IMG/VR virus record: IMGVR_UViG_3300042569_002501
Span: 1-27,233 of that record
Source: a virus
DNA: 27,233 nt
Strand: one strand, 5' to 3'
Part shown: positions 5,803 to 13,946 of the stretch, in pieces
Position numbering within the stretch: position 1 is the first letter of the stretch
How the letters are laid out: every line of letters begins with the position of its first letter
Made by a program: the position numbers and the translations under genes
The notes under the pieces: generated by a model
Database searches by the model: none
Seen by the model: the letters and a program-made list of their open reading frames with translations, nothing else
Told to the model about the DNA's origin: nothing

Positions 5803-6324
5803 ATGGCCGCTGACGGTAAATTGACGGTCGGCACCAAGGCTGAATATGCCGCGCATCGGGGCTGTTCCCGCGCGTATGTGTCCAAACTGATCCGCGAAGG
5901 TAAGCTTGCCGCACCGGCCTTGATGGCTGATGGCAAAGTGAATTTCATCCTAGCTGACCAAATGATCGGCAAGCCATCCAGCGCTGATGCCGAATCGCTG
6001 TTTTCTGCGCCATCTGCCGGCGCCCCGAACTTCGCCGAAGAACGTGCCCGCCGCGAAGCCGCAGAGGCCACGCTGGCTGAAATGAAGTTGCAGGAAAAGC
6101 AGCGCGAAGTGCTGAAGGCCGATGCGGTAGCGCAGGCCGCGACCAGTGTTTTCGGGCGTGCCATGGCCAAGTTTTCAGAGGCCTGGGTGGAACTGGCCGT
6201 GGTGCTGGCGCCGATGACCGACCCCGCGGCCATTGCTGACCGCCTGGCTGATGAACAGCGCCGCGTGATGGCGGGGCTACACAAGGAATTCATGGAGGAT
6301 GCTGCCAACCGCTCCGCCGCGTGA
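5803..6324 (+). CDS. terS: terminase small subunit (Nu1-like)
   Basis: The product is 173 residues from ATG 5803, chosen because GGAG lies six bases upstream; a TTG at 5791 in frame is less likely. Residues about 5-33 ('TVGTKAEYAAHRGCSRAYVSKLIREGKL') form the winged helix-turn-helix typical of Nu1-type DNA-packaging proteins, which recognise the packaging site. Residues 72-115 are a strongly charged coiled-coil segment ('EERARREAAEATLAEMKLQEKQR') as expected for oligomerisation. The C-terminal end should bind the large subunit. It overlaps the large subunit gene by 26 bases, so the two are translationally coupled. It opens the late operon after the terminator at 5637-5665. Confidence 0.85.
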   Translation: MAADGKLTVGTKAEYAAHRGCSRAYVSKLIREGKLAAPALMADGKVNFILADQMIGKPSSADAESLFSAPSAGAPNFAEERARREAAEATLAEMKLQEKQREVLKADAVAQAATSVFGRAMAKFSEAWVELAVVLAPMTDPAAIADRLADEQRRVMAGLHKEFMEDAANRSAA

Positions 6325-8332
6325 TGCTGAGGCGCTGCTGCTGAATGCAGTAGCCTTCGCTTGCCGCGTGGCTCCCCCGCGTAACGTGGCGGAATGGGCG
6401 GAAGCGGAACGCATTGTGGCGGCCGAATCGGGCAGCCCTTGGCCTGGTCGCTGGAAGACTGATCGGGTGCCTTATCTGCGCCAGATCATGGAAGTGATGA
6501 CGCTCAGCCATCCGGCCAGGCGCGTGACGTTCCTGAAATCCGCGCAGATCGGCGGGTCTGAGGCGGCGTTAAATTTAATCGGCCAGGTGATGGCCGAAAC
6601 GCCAGCCCCCGTGCTGGTGATGTTGCCTTCGATTGACATGATGCGCGGCTATAATCGGCTGAAGCTTGATCCCATGATCAGCGCCAGCCCGGCCCTGGCG
6701 GCGCGCGTGGAAGAAGTGGTGGCGCGATCCGGTGAGGAAAGCACTGCCACCTTCAAGCGGTTTCCTGGCGGATATTTGCAACTTCTGACCGCCAATTCAT
6801 CGGCCAACCTGCAGATGCGATCTGCTCGGGTGCTGCTGATGGAAGAAGTTTCTGACTATCCGATGGATGCGGATGGCCGCGGTGATCCGGTTCGCCAGCT
6901 TGAAGCACGCGCCATCATCTATGCGGGCCGCGAAAAAATCTTGAAAGTCAGCACGCCGGCGGAAGAAGATTCCTGCCGGGTCACTGCAGCTTATGAGGCT
7001 TCAAGCCAGGGCAAATTTCTGGTGCCCTGCCCGCATTGCCATACCAAGCAGACGCTGGAATGGGAAAGCCTGCGCTGGCCGAAGGGGCAGCCGCAAGCGG
7101 CACAATACCATTGCAGCGAATGTGGCACCGGGATTGACCCGATCGATCGCCCCGCGATGCTGGCGCAGGGCGAATGGGTGCATGCAAAGCCTGAACTGCT
7201 GACGGAACATGCGGGCTTCGCGATCAATGCGCTGTATAGCCCTACCATTTCTTGGGCGGACCTGGCCGCCGAATTTGAAGAAGTTAAAGACGATCCCGAA
7301 GGCCTGAAAACCTTCACCCAGCAGAAGCTGGGCCGCGCCTGGCGCATTGCAGGTGAAGCACCGGAATTCCAGCGGCTTTATGATCGCCGCGAAAGCTGGG
7401 CGCCTGGTACTGTTCCGAAGGGCGGTCTGGTTCTGACCGCCGGCATTGACGTTCAGCGCAACCGAATCGAAGTGTTTGTTTGGGGTTGGGGGTGTCACCG
7501 GCAAAGCTGGTTGGTGGATCATGTGGTGGTGGTGGGCAGCCCCTTCGCGTGGCGGACCTGGGAGCAGGTCTCCGCAGTGTTGGAAACGGTCTATCCGCAC
7601 GAATCGGGCGGCGCGCTGCCCATCCGCCTATCCGCAGTTGATTCGGGTGACGGCACCACCACGGCTGAGGTCTATGCCTTCGTGCGCAAAATGGGCGCGC
7701 GCAAGGTGATCGCGGTTAAGGGCCGCGATAATCAGCCCCAGGCCATCGCGCCAGGTGGCAAGGTTGATGTGAAGCGTTCAGGCAAGCGGGTTGGTCAGTT
7801 GAAGCCCTGGCTGGTTGGTTCCAGTTACCTGAAGGGTGAATTCTACGGCCAGTTGCGTCTGGAAAAGCCCACGGCCGAAAGCGGTGCGCCTTATCCGCCC
7901 GGTTATGTGTTTCTGCCAGAGCATTTGGCCGGCGAAGAAATCTGCCGGCAGTTGGTTTCGGAAGAAATCCGACGCCACAAAATCCGCGCCGGGGTGTTTC
8001 GGCAGGAATGGGTGAAGACGCGGGAGCGAAATGAAGCGCTGGACGGCCGTGTTTATGCCCGCGCCGCGGCTTCTTTGCTCGGGATTGACCGCTGGAAAGA
8101 GCCGGATTGGGATCGCGCAGCCCGAGAATTGACACTGTTTCAGCCTGCGAAGCGCGCGATGCAGCCCGCTTTGGACATAGAAGACCAGCCGGATGATCTG
8201 GCTGGCGAAGATTTGGCCCCGGATGAAGTGCCGGAAGCGCCAGAACCCATCACCAGGCCGCCGCCGCCCGCGAAAACCGGGCGCAGCCGCTTTTGGAAAC
8301 AAAACCGCGCCGGTCTCGCCGCGCGCTTCTAA
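6299..8332 (+). CDS. terL: terminase large subunit, GpA family (ATPase and nuclease)
   Basis: The 677-residue protein matches the lambda GpA terminase family, which cuts concatemeric phage DNA and pumps it into the procapsid. The N-terminal ATPase has the Walker A-like KSAQIGGSE (80-88) and a Walker B-like VLLMEEVSDYP (178-188). A zinc-finger-like pair CPHC (244-247) and CSEC (272-275) follows. The C-terminal nuclease has 'AGIDVQRNRIEVFVWGWG' with Asp381 and 'SAVDSGDGTTTAEVYAFVR' with Asp445. The tail of about 60 residues is Pro/Asp/Glu-rich, as in proteins that dock on the portal. ATG 6299 overlaps terS; GGAGG is directly adjacent and AAGGA lies about 12 bases upstream. Confidence 0.95.
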   Translation: MLPTAPPRDAEALLLNAVAFACRVAPPRNVAEWAEAERIVAAESGSPWPGRWKTDRVPYLRQIMEVMTLSHPARRVTFLKSAQIGGSEAALNLIGQVMAETPAPVLVMLPSIDMMRGYNRLKLDPMISASPALAARVEEVVARSGEESTATFKRFPGGYLQLLTANSSANLQMRSARVLLMEEVSDYPMDADGRGDPVRQLEARAIIYAGREKILKVSTPAEEDSCRVTAAYEASSQGKFLVPCPHCHTKQTLEWESLRWPKGQPQAAQYHCSECGTGIDPIDRPAMLAQGEWVHAKPELLTEHAGFAINALYSPTISWADLAAEFEEVKDDPEGLKTFTQQKLGRAWRIAGEAPEFQRLYDRRESWAPGTVPKGGLVLTAGIDVQRNRIEVFVWGWGCHRQSWLVDHVVVVGSPFAWRTWEQVSAVLETVYPHESGGALPIRLSAVDSGDGTTTAEVYAFVRKMGARKVIAVKGRDNQPQAIAPGGKVDVKRSGKRVGQLKPWLVGSSYLKGEFYGQLRLEKPTAESGAPYPPGYVFLPEHLAGEEICRQLVSEEIRRHKIRAGVFRQEWVKTRERNEALDGRVYARAAASLLGIDRWKEPDWDRAARELTLFQPAKRAMQPALDIEDQPDDLAGEDLAPDEVPEAPEPITRPPPPAKTGRSRFWKQNRAGLAARF

Positions 8333-8343
8333 GGAAACACCGC

Positions 8344-8910
8344 ATGGCAGTGCTGGATGCTCCGCCGCTCCGTGCGGCTGCGGGCGATACCTGGGCTTGG
8401 CGCTGGGCGAATGCCGAATATCCGGCAAGCGCGGGCTGGGCGAATAATTGGCGCGTGGTGGGCGATGGCGTGGCGCTTTCCGCAGTCGCGACCACGGAAA
8501 CTGACGGTTTTCTGGTAACATTCACCGCGGCGGTAACCGGCGGCCTGACCATCAGCGCGCGCGGGGTGCCGGCCACGCTGATTGGTTGGGTAAGCAAGGC
8601 TGCTGAACGCTTCCAAGTCTATAGCGCGCCGATCTTTATCTTGCCGAACCCGGCCACCATCACGGGTGATCTGCGCGGCCATGCCACGCGCACCCTGGCC
8701 GCGATTGAAGCCATGCTGGAAGGCAGCGCGACCAAGGATCAGCGCAGCATCAAGATCGGTGACCGCGAAATCGCGCGCATCCCGATCCCGGAATTGCTGG
8801 CACTGCGGGATTATTACGCGAATGAGGCGCGGCGCGAAAATGAAGCAAACGCGCTGGCATCGGGCAGGCCGCGCACCCGGCGCGTGCTGACGCGCATGGG
8901 AAGGGGCTGA
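8344..8910 (+). CDS. head-tail joining protein, gpW-like C-terminus
   Basis: The protein is 188 residues from ATG 8344, which has AAGGA about eight bases upstream. It occupies the gpW position between terminase and portal. Residues about 1-95 are beta-rich ('TWAWRWANAEYPASAGW', 'FLVTFTAAVTGGLTISARG'), resembling a small Ig-like sandwich. Residues about 115-175 form a helical hairpin ('TRTLAAIEAMLEGSATKDQRSIKIGDREIARIPIPELLALRDYY') close to the gpW/gp53-like pattern of helix, beta hairpin and helix. gpW-type proteins close the portal and connect head and tail. The combined layout is known to me from other phages only as an unnamed protein, so the exact role is inferred from position. Confidence 0.6.
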   Translation: MAVLDAPPLRAAAGDTWAWRWANAEYPASAGWANNWRVVGDGVALSAVATTETDGFLVTFTAAVTGGLTISARGVPATLIGWVSKAAERFQVYSAPIFILPNPATITGDLRGHATRTLAAIEAMLEGSATKDQRSIKIGDREIARIPIPELLALRDYYANEARRENEANALASGRPRTRRVLTRMGRG

Positions 8911-8911
8911 T

Positions 8912-10435
8912 ATGGCGCTGCTGGACTTCTTCCGCCGCCGCAAGGCTGAACCCGTGTTACTTCGCGCCCCTGGCGCTGTGGCAACCTGGACATCGGCGCC
9001 GCAAGGCAAGCGCGGGCAAAGCGGCTGGCTTGGTGCGCAGCCTTCGCGCCTGCTGGCTGATCTGCCGGGTGGCTATGGCTTCGCGCCAAACCGCGATATT
9101 CGCTGGCAGTTGGACACGCTCCGCAATCGTTCACGCTGGTTGGCGCAGAACGAAGGCTATACGGCGGGCTTCCTGAAAAGCCTGCGCCGCAATGTGGTGG
9201 GCGCGAAGGGTTTTACGCTTCAGATGCAGGTCAAAAGTGACCGTGGCACGGGTGTGGATAAAAACGCCAATGACCGCATTGAAGCGGGCTTTGCGCGCTG
9301 GTCCCGCCGCGGGAATTGCGATGTAACCGGTCGGCATTCCTGGGTGGATATGTGCGGCCTGGTGATGCTGGCTGTGGCGCGGGATGGTGAAGCGCTGCTG
9401 CGGCTGCACCGCGCGGGTGAATACGGCTTGCAGATGGAAATGCTGGACCCTTCCCAGCTTGAAACTGACCGAAATGGCCGCCCCGAAGGCACAGCGCAGG
9501 GCAATGTGGTCCGCGCTGGCGTGGAATTGACGCCCCTGGGCCGCCCGGCTGCGTATTGGATGCGCAGCCACGTGCCGAATGATGACCCGGCGGCGCTGAG
9601 CGTGCCGCTGCGCCAGACCGTGCGTGTGCCTGCTGAAGACATGATCCACTTGTTTCTGCCGGAGTGGCCGCAACAGATTCGGGGTGTGCCCTGGATCAGC
9701 AACGGGATTCGCGCGCTGGCGATGCTGGATGGCTACGGCGAAGCGGAATTGACCGCCGCGCGCGTGGCCGCCGCCAAGATGGGCTTTTACCGCATTGATG
9801 CGGATGCGGAGCCTGATGGCGACCTGGAAGGTGATGGCACGCTGGTGCAGGAAGCCAGCGCAGGCACCTTCGAATTGCTGCCCAAGGGTGTGGATTTTCA
9901 GCAGTTTGACCCTCAGCACCCCAATGCGGCGTTCAAAGACTTCGTGGCTGCCATGCTGCGCCCAATCGCGGCCGGTGCTGGTGTTTCCTACAATGCCTTC
10001 GCGAATGATGCGGAAAATATGAATTATTCGGGCCTGCGTCATACCGCGCTGGAAGATCGCGACGAATACCGCACGCTGCAACACTGGATGATCAGCGGAT
10101 TGTGTGAGCCGATCTTCACCGCCTGGCTGCGCGAAGCGCTGATCACGGGCGCGATTGGCCTGCCTGCCGGCAAGATGTGGAAGTTCGACGCGCCGCGTTT
10201 TGTGCCGCGTGGCTGGCAATGGGTGGACCCGCTGAAGGAAGTGGCTGCGGTGGAAAAAGCTGTGGGCCTGGGTATTGCCAGCCGCACCGCAACGGTGGCG
10301 GCGCAAGGCGGTGATTTTGCTGAAACGGTGGCTGAATTGCAGGCGGAAAAGGCGCTGATGGGTGATCTGATCCAGCCCGCCAGCCCGCCGCCAGCCCCAC
10401 CCGCTGAACCCGATGCAGATGATGAGGATGATTGA
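8912..10435 (+). CDS. portal protein, lambda family
   Basis: The 507-residue product matches the lambda-type portal family, which forms the dodecameric ring for DNA entry and exit at one capsid vertex. Typical segments are 'NRDIRWQLDTLRNRSRWLAQNEGYTAGFLKSLRRNVVG' near residues 60-97, 'RDGEALLRLH' with 'LEMLDPSQLE'-like residues near 155-180, 'HLFLPEWPQQIRGVPW' near 245, and 'VSYNAFANDAENMNYSGLR' near 360, the conserved stretch just before the DNA-facing helices. Length is close to lambda gpB. The acidic C-terminus (PPAEPDADDEDD) may be disordered. The start has GGAAGGGG five bases upstream. The gene lies between the joining protein and capsid genes, as expected. Confidence 0.94.
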   Translation: MALLDFFRRRKAEPVLLRAPGAVATWTSAPQGKRGQSGWLGAQPSRLLADLPGGYGFAPNRDIRWQLDTLRNRSRWLAQNEGYTAGFLKSLRRNVVGAKGFTLQMQVKSDRGTGVDKNANDRIEAGFARWSRRGNCDVTGRHSWVDMCGLVMLAVARDGEALLRLHRAGEYGLQMEMLDPSQLETDRNGRPEGTAQGNVVRAGVELTPLGRPAAYWMRSHVPNDDPAALSVPLRQTVRVPAEDMIHLFLPEWPQQIRGVPWISNGIRALAMLDGYGEAELTAARVAAAKMGFYRIDADAEPDGDLEGDGTLVQEASAGTFELLPKGVDFQQFDPQHPNAAFKDFVAAMLRPIAAGAGVSYNAFANDAENMNYSGLRHTALEDRDEYRTLQHWMISGLCEPIFTAWLREALITGAIGLPAGKMWKFDAPRFVPRGWQWVDPLKEVAAVEKAVGLGIASRTATVAAQGGDFAETVAELQAEKALMGDLIQPASPPPAPPAEPDADDEDD

Positions 10436-10438
10436 GCC

Positions 10439-12223
10439 ATGAAATTCCCCAAGGGCGCGGAACGCCGCGCATCGCGTGCTGCAAGCTTTGAGCGCACCAC
10501 GCTGAATGAGGAAACGCGCAGCATCGAACTGGCGTTTTCATCTGAAGCGCCGGTGGAGCGGTCCTGGGGCATTGAAGTTCTCGGCCACGCGGAAAACGAA
10601 ATGGACCGTGGCTGGATTGGTGGCGGCACTGCGCCGCTGCTGTTGGATCACGATGCCCGCCAGGTGGTGGGTGTGGTGGAAGGCGTCACCCTTGGCGAGG
10701 ACCGGAAAGCCCGGGCTTTGGTGCGTTTCGGAAGAAGCGCACTGGCCGAAGAAGTGATGCGCGATGTGGCGGATGGCATCCGCACCAATGTGTCGGTTGG
10801 TTATGAGCTTCTGGATATTCGCGAAGAACCCGCGAAGAAAGGGGAGCCGCAGACCTATCGCGCGGTGCGCTGGCGTCCGCTGGAAGTAAGCCTGGTGTCA
10901 ATCCCTGCCGACATGACAGTTGGCGTGGGGCGTGAAGCGCCGGCTTCTGTTGAACCGCAACCCAAAAAGCAGGAGACCGGCATGGACCCGGAAGTAAAGG
11001 AACAGCCCGCCGCGCGGGCTGATGACGGCGCGGCTGAAGCCCGCCGCCAGAAGGAAATCATGGATTTGGCCACGCTGGCCAATGTGCGCGAACAGGGCGT
11101 TGACGCGGTGCTGAAGGGCGAAAGCCTGGAGTCCTTCCGTGGCAAGGTGCTTTTGGCGCGCCAGGGTGAAGCCAAGCCGCTTGGCGTGGCCCCTGCCATG
11201 CTGGACATGACGCGCAAGGAAGTGGAACGCTATAGCCTGTTCCGCGCCCTGAATGCCGCGCGTGAAAATGATTGGTCGGAAGCCGGCCTGGAAATGGAAG
11301 CGCACAAGGAACTTTCCAAGCGCTTCGGCATCAAGCAGGGCAAGCGCAGCTTTTTCGTGCCGCTCGATATTCAGCAGCGCGATCTTTCTGCTGTGACGGC
11401 TTCCGCTGGTGGCCGCTTGGTGGCCACTGACAATATGTCCTTCATCGACATCCTGCGCGCGCGCAGTGTGGCGATGCGGATGGGCGCCACGCGGATGACA
11501 GGCCTTGTCGGCAACGTGACCGTGCCGACGCAGACCGGCTCGGCCACGGCGGCTTGGTTGGCGAACGAAACCACGGCGGCTGGCGAAACCGACCAGACCT
11601 TCGGTCAGATGGCGCTCAGCCCGAAAAACGTGGCGGCCTATACCGAAATCAGCCGTCAGTTGATGCTGCAGTCTTCGCCTTCCGCTGAACAGATTGTGAT
11701 GAATGATCTGGCGGCAGTGGTGGCGCTGGCCGTGGATAACGCGGCGATCAATGGTTCTGGCTCTGCCGGCCAGCCGCTTGGCATTGTGGGCACGGGCGGT
11801 ATCGGTTCTGTGACCGGCACCACACTAGCTTATTCTGGCGTGTTGGAATTTCAGACCGATGTGCTGTCGGCGAATGCTTTGGTGAATGCTGGCACTGCTG
11901 GCTACGTCACCACTCCTGCGGTGGCTGCGTTGTTGGCCGGGCGTTCGCGCTTCACCAATACCGACACGCCGCTTTGGGAAGGTGGCTTGATGGATGGTCG
12001 CGTGGCGGGCTTCCCCGCCATGTCTTCCACCCAGATCGCCGCTGGCCGCATGCTGTTTGGTGATTTCAGCCAGCTTGTGATTGGTGAATGGGGCGCATTG
12101 GAACTTGATGTGAACCCTTACGCGAACTTCGCGGCGGGCATTTCCGGTGTGCGCGCTTTCTACACCGTGGATATCGGTGTCCGCTACGCGGCCGCCTTCA
12201 GCTACTCCACGGCGATCACCTGA
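10439..12223 (+). CDS. prohead protease-major capsid protein fusion (HK97-type)
   Basis: One frame of 594 residues joins two functions that are often separate. Residues 1-165 are an HK97-type prohead protease (S78-like): 'APLLLDHDARQVVG' with His71, 'IRTNVSVGYE' with Ser119 and 'LEVSLVSIPAD' near 148-158, the usual three conserved blocks. Residues about 170-320 are charged and helical like the HK97 scaffolding delta domain. Residues about 325-594 are an HK97-fold capsid protein ('SAVTASAGGRLVATDNMSFIDILRARS', 'AEISRQLMLQSSPS'-type stretch and 'ALDNAAINGSGSAGQPLGI'-type stretch). The protease is expected to cut the fusion so that mature capsid protein remains. No separate scaffold gene is present. 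Such fusions are known; the partner modules here are lambda-type. Confidence 0.93.
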   Translation: MKFPKGAERRASRAASFERTTLNEETRSIELAFSSEAPVERSWGIEVLGHAENEMDRGWIGGGTAPLLLDHDARQVVGVVEGVTLGEDRKARALVRFGRSALAEEVMRDVADGIRTNVSVGYELLDIREEPAKKGEPQTYRAVRWRPLEVSLVSIPADMTVGVGREAPASVEPQPKKQETGMDPEVKEQPAARADDGAAEARRQKEIMDLATLANVREQGVDAVLKGESLESFRGKVLLARQGEAKPLGVAPAMLDMTRKEVERYSLFRALNAARENDWSEAGLEMEAHKELSKRFGIKQGKRSFFVPLDIQQRDLSAVTASAGGRLVATDNMSFIDILRARSVAMRMGATRMTGLVGNVTVPTQTGSATAAWLANETTAAGETDQTFGQMALSPKNVAAYTEISRQLMLQSSPSAEQIVMNDLAAVVALAVDNAAINGSGSAGQPLGIVGTGGIGSVTGTTLAYSGVLEFQTDVLSANALVNAGTAGYVTTPAVAALLAGRSRFTNTDTPLWEGGLMDGRVAGFPAMSSTQIAAGRMLFGDFSQLVIGEWGALELDVNPYANFAAGISGVRAFYTVDIGVRYAAAFSYSTAIT

Positions 12224-12450
12224 TGCCCAGGGCCGATAAGGCCGCGGCGCTGGTGGCGGGGGCTTCTGCTTCCGCCACCGAAGCCCCGGTGCTGGCGGAT
12301 GGCGTGCGTGTGCGCGTGCTTCGTCAGTTTTCCACAGCCCATGAAATTCACGAAGTGGGTGAGATTTTGCATGCGCCGGCTGCCTTCGCGCGCATGCTGA
12401 TCAATGCAGGCAAGGCCGAAATCGCGGTGGATGAACCGCTGGAAGAGTGA
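12223..12450 (+). CDS. small head-completion-region protein, 75 residues, unknown
   Basis: It begins at ATG 12223 overlapping the capsid stop (TGATG). The first 30 residues are Ala/Ser-rich and probably disordered; residues 33-70 ('RVRVLRQFSTAHEIHEVGEILHAPAAFARMLINAGKAEI') look like a small compact domain with a beta strand and helix. Similar small proteins after capsid genes are common in siphophages and may decorate or connect the head. No family is recognised, and the role is inferred only from position. Confidence 0.62.
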   Translation: MPRADKAAALVAGASASATEAPVLADGVRVRVLRQFSTAHEIHEVGEILHAPAAFARMLINAGKAEIAVDEPLEE

Positions 12451-12454
12451 TGCC

Positions 12455-12769
12455 GTGACCGCCTGGGATGATGCCTTCGCCATAATCCTGTCTGATCCAG
12501 ATTTGGCGGAGGCTGCTTCCTATTACGCGCAGGGGCAGGGCCCGGCCTTGGCCCTGCGCGTGGCGCGTGATGCGCCAGACGCGACGGAACAAGCCTTCGG
12601 CGCCAGCATAGTACAGGCGACTGACGTACTTTCCGTGGCCGTGGCTGATCTGCCGGCCATTGCCATCGGTGATGTCTTTATCCTGGCCGATGCTGCGGAA
12701 TTGACTGTGGTTTCCCAGCCCATGCGCGATGTGACGCAAACCGCCTGGCAGGTGATGTGCCGCCGATGA
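12455..12769 (+). CDS. head-tail attachment protein, gpFII-like
   Basis: The product is 104 residues if started at GTG 12455, which has GGAAGAG about eight bases upstream and lies just after the previous stop; the frame is open a further 50 bases upstream but overlaps the neighbour. A short N-terminal helix ('AWDDAFAIILSDPDLAEAASYY') precedes a beta-rich body ending 'GDVFILADAAELTVVSQPMRDVTQTAWQVMCRR', the pattern of phage head-tail attachment proteins such as gpFII, where the last strands carry 'G-x-Y/L-x-V'. These proteins bridge the head connector to the tail. Family assignment is by shape and position between capsid and tail genes. Confidence 0.6.
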   Translation: MTAWDDAFAIILSDPDLAEAASYYAQGQGPALALRVARDAPDATEQAFGASIVQATDVLSVAVADLPAIAIGDVFILADAAELTVVSQPMRDVTQTAWQVMCRR

Positions 12770-13494
12770 AGTTTGTGGCGCAGGTCACCGGCAACATCGC
12801 GGAATACATGAAGCTGGAAACGGAAGGCGGCGCGCGCGCTGCTTCCCGCGTGATGGGTGAAGAAACGCGCCGGCTGCAGCTTGATTTGCGCGGCCAGATC
12901 AGCGCCGCTTTCGGCCCCAAAGGGCGCGGCATTGGCAATGCCTGGCGCGCCCGCACCTTCCCGCGCAGGCCAAACCTGGGCGCGGCGGGGCTGGTTTGGT
13001 CCAAGGTGCCAGCCATTGTGGACGCCTTCGAAAAAGGCGCCATGATCCGGCCCAAGGGTGGGAAAAAGTTTCTGGCAATCCCCACTGGCTTCAACGCGGA
13101 TCGCGGGCGCCGTGGCCGGGGCAATGGCGGCATGCGCGTGACGCCCGCGCAGATGGTGGCCAGCAAGCAGGCCTTCATGCGGCCTTTCAAATCCGGCAAG
13201 GGCTTTGTCTGGTGCCTGCCTTTGAAGCGTGGCGAAAACACCGGCAAGCAGCGCCGCACGCGGCTGATGGCGGGCGGTGTGGCGGAAGTGGGCACTGGCA
13301 ACCGCAAGGGGCGTGAAGCCTGGGCGCGCGGCCTACTGGCACAGGGCATGGTGCCCATGTTCATCCTGACGCCTGCCGTGAAACTGCCCAAGCGCCTGGA
13401 CATTCGCAAGCCCGCCGAACAAATCGCCGCGCGCATCCCGGGCCGCGTTGTCGCGGAATGGGATAAGGAGGTCCGCGCAAATGTCCGCACGTGA
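12766..13494 (+). CDS. DUF6441-like tail/connector protein
   Basis: The protein is 242 residues from ATG 12766 (ATGA overlap with the preceding stop). It follows the pattern of DUF6441 phage proteins: a basic N-terminal helix ('RAASRVMGEETRRLQLDLRGQI'), 'GNAWRARTFPRRPNLGAAGLVWSKVPAIVDAFEKGAMIRPKGGKKFLAIPT' in the middle, a 'RVTPAQM' segment and a C-terminal 'PMFILTPAVKLPKRLDI'. The family occurs in alphaproteobacterial prophages beside tail-completion genes; its function is probably a minor tail or neck component similar to lambda gpZ. It is very basic. A strong AAGGAGG lies near its end for the following gene. Confidence 0.72.
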   Translation: MKFVAQVTGNIAEYMKLETEGGARAASRVMGEETRRLQLDLRGQISAAFGPKGRGIGNAWRARTFPRRPNLGAAGLVWSKVPAIVDAFEKGAMIRPKGGKKFLAIPTGFNADRGRRGRGNGGMRVTPAQMVASKQAFMRPFKSGKGFVWCLPLKRGENTGKQRRTRLMAGGVAEVGTGNRKGREAWARGLLAQGMVPMFILTPAVKLPKRLDIRKPAEQIAARIPGRVVAEWDKEVRANVRT

Positions 13495-13930
13495 AACGGC
13501 GATTGCCGCGCTGGTGGCGCAGATTACCGCATCCGCCGCCGCCCGGCCCGCGCCCAAGCCCGTGGTGCTGCGCAATGAACCCTACCCGCAAAGCCTGCCC
13601 GCTGGTGGCCTGGTGGTAGTGCGGGATGGGGAAGTGGTGGCTTCTGAAGCCATCATGTCTCCGCTGCGCTACCACATTGAACACGCCGCCGAAGTGGAAG
13701 TGGTGGTGGCTGGCAATACTGCCGCCGCCCGCGCCGCGGCGATTGATGCTTTGCTGGTCGCCTTGTCCGCTGGCGTGTCCGCCAACCGCACGCTGGGCGG
13801 TGCGGTGGAATTTGCCGAGGTCGGCGCCGCCGATCTGGAAGACATTGAATTTGAAGGCGCTGCTGCCCTGCGTGCCGCGCGCTTTTCCGTAACCCTGCAA
13901 TTCACCGCGGCCGAAACGCCGCTTTCCTGA
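13481..13930 (+). CDS. tail terminator/completion protein (gpU-like)
   Basis: The 149-residue product starts at ATG 13481, which has AAGGAGG about ten bases upstream, and overlaps the previous gene by 14 bases. It has an N-terminal helix, a beta-rich centre ('LPAGGLVVVRDGEVVASEAIMSPLRYHIEHAAEVEVVVAG'), a long helix ('AAARAAAIDALLVALSAGV') and a final strand ('AARFSVTLQFTAAETPLS'). This is the fold order of small tail terminator proteins such as lambda gpU, which cap the tail tube at its head-proximal end. The position directly before the tail tube gene agrees. The assignment is by structure pattern and order, not by a specific motif. Confidence 0.68.
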   Translation: MSARETAIAALVAQITASAAARPAPKPVVLRNEPYPQSLPAGGLVVVRDGEVVASEAIMSPLRYHIEHAAEVEVVVAGNTAAARAAAIDALLVALSAGVSANRTLGGAVEFAEVGAADLEDIEFEGAAALRAARFSVTLQFTAAETPLS

Positions 13931-13946
13931 CCGGAAGGATACCGCC

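Noticed and set aside
5578-5824. Two overlapping short plus-strand frames before the terminase gene
   Set aside because: They run through the terminator and repeats, show no coding composition and have no ribosome binding site.
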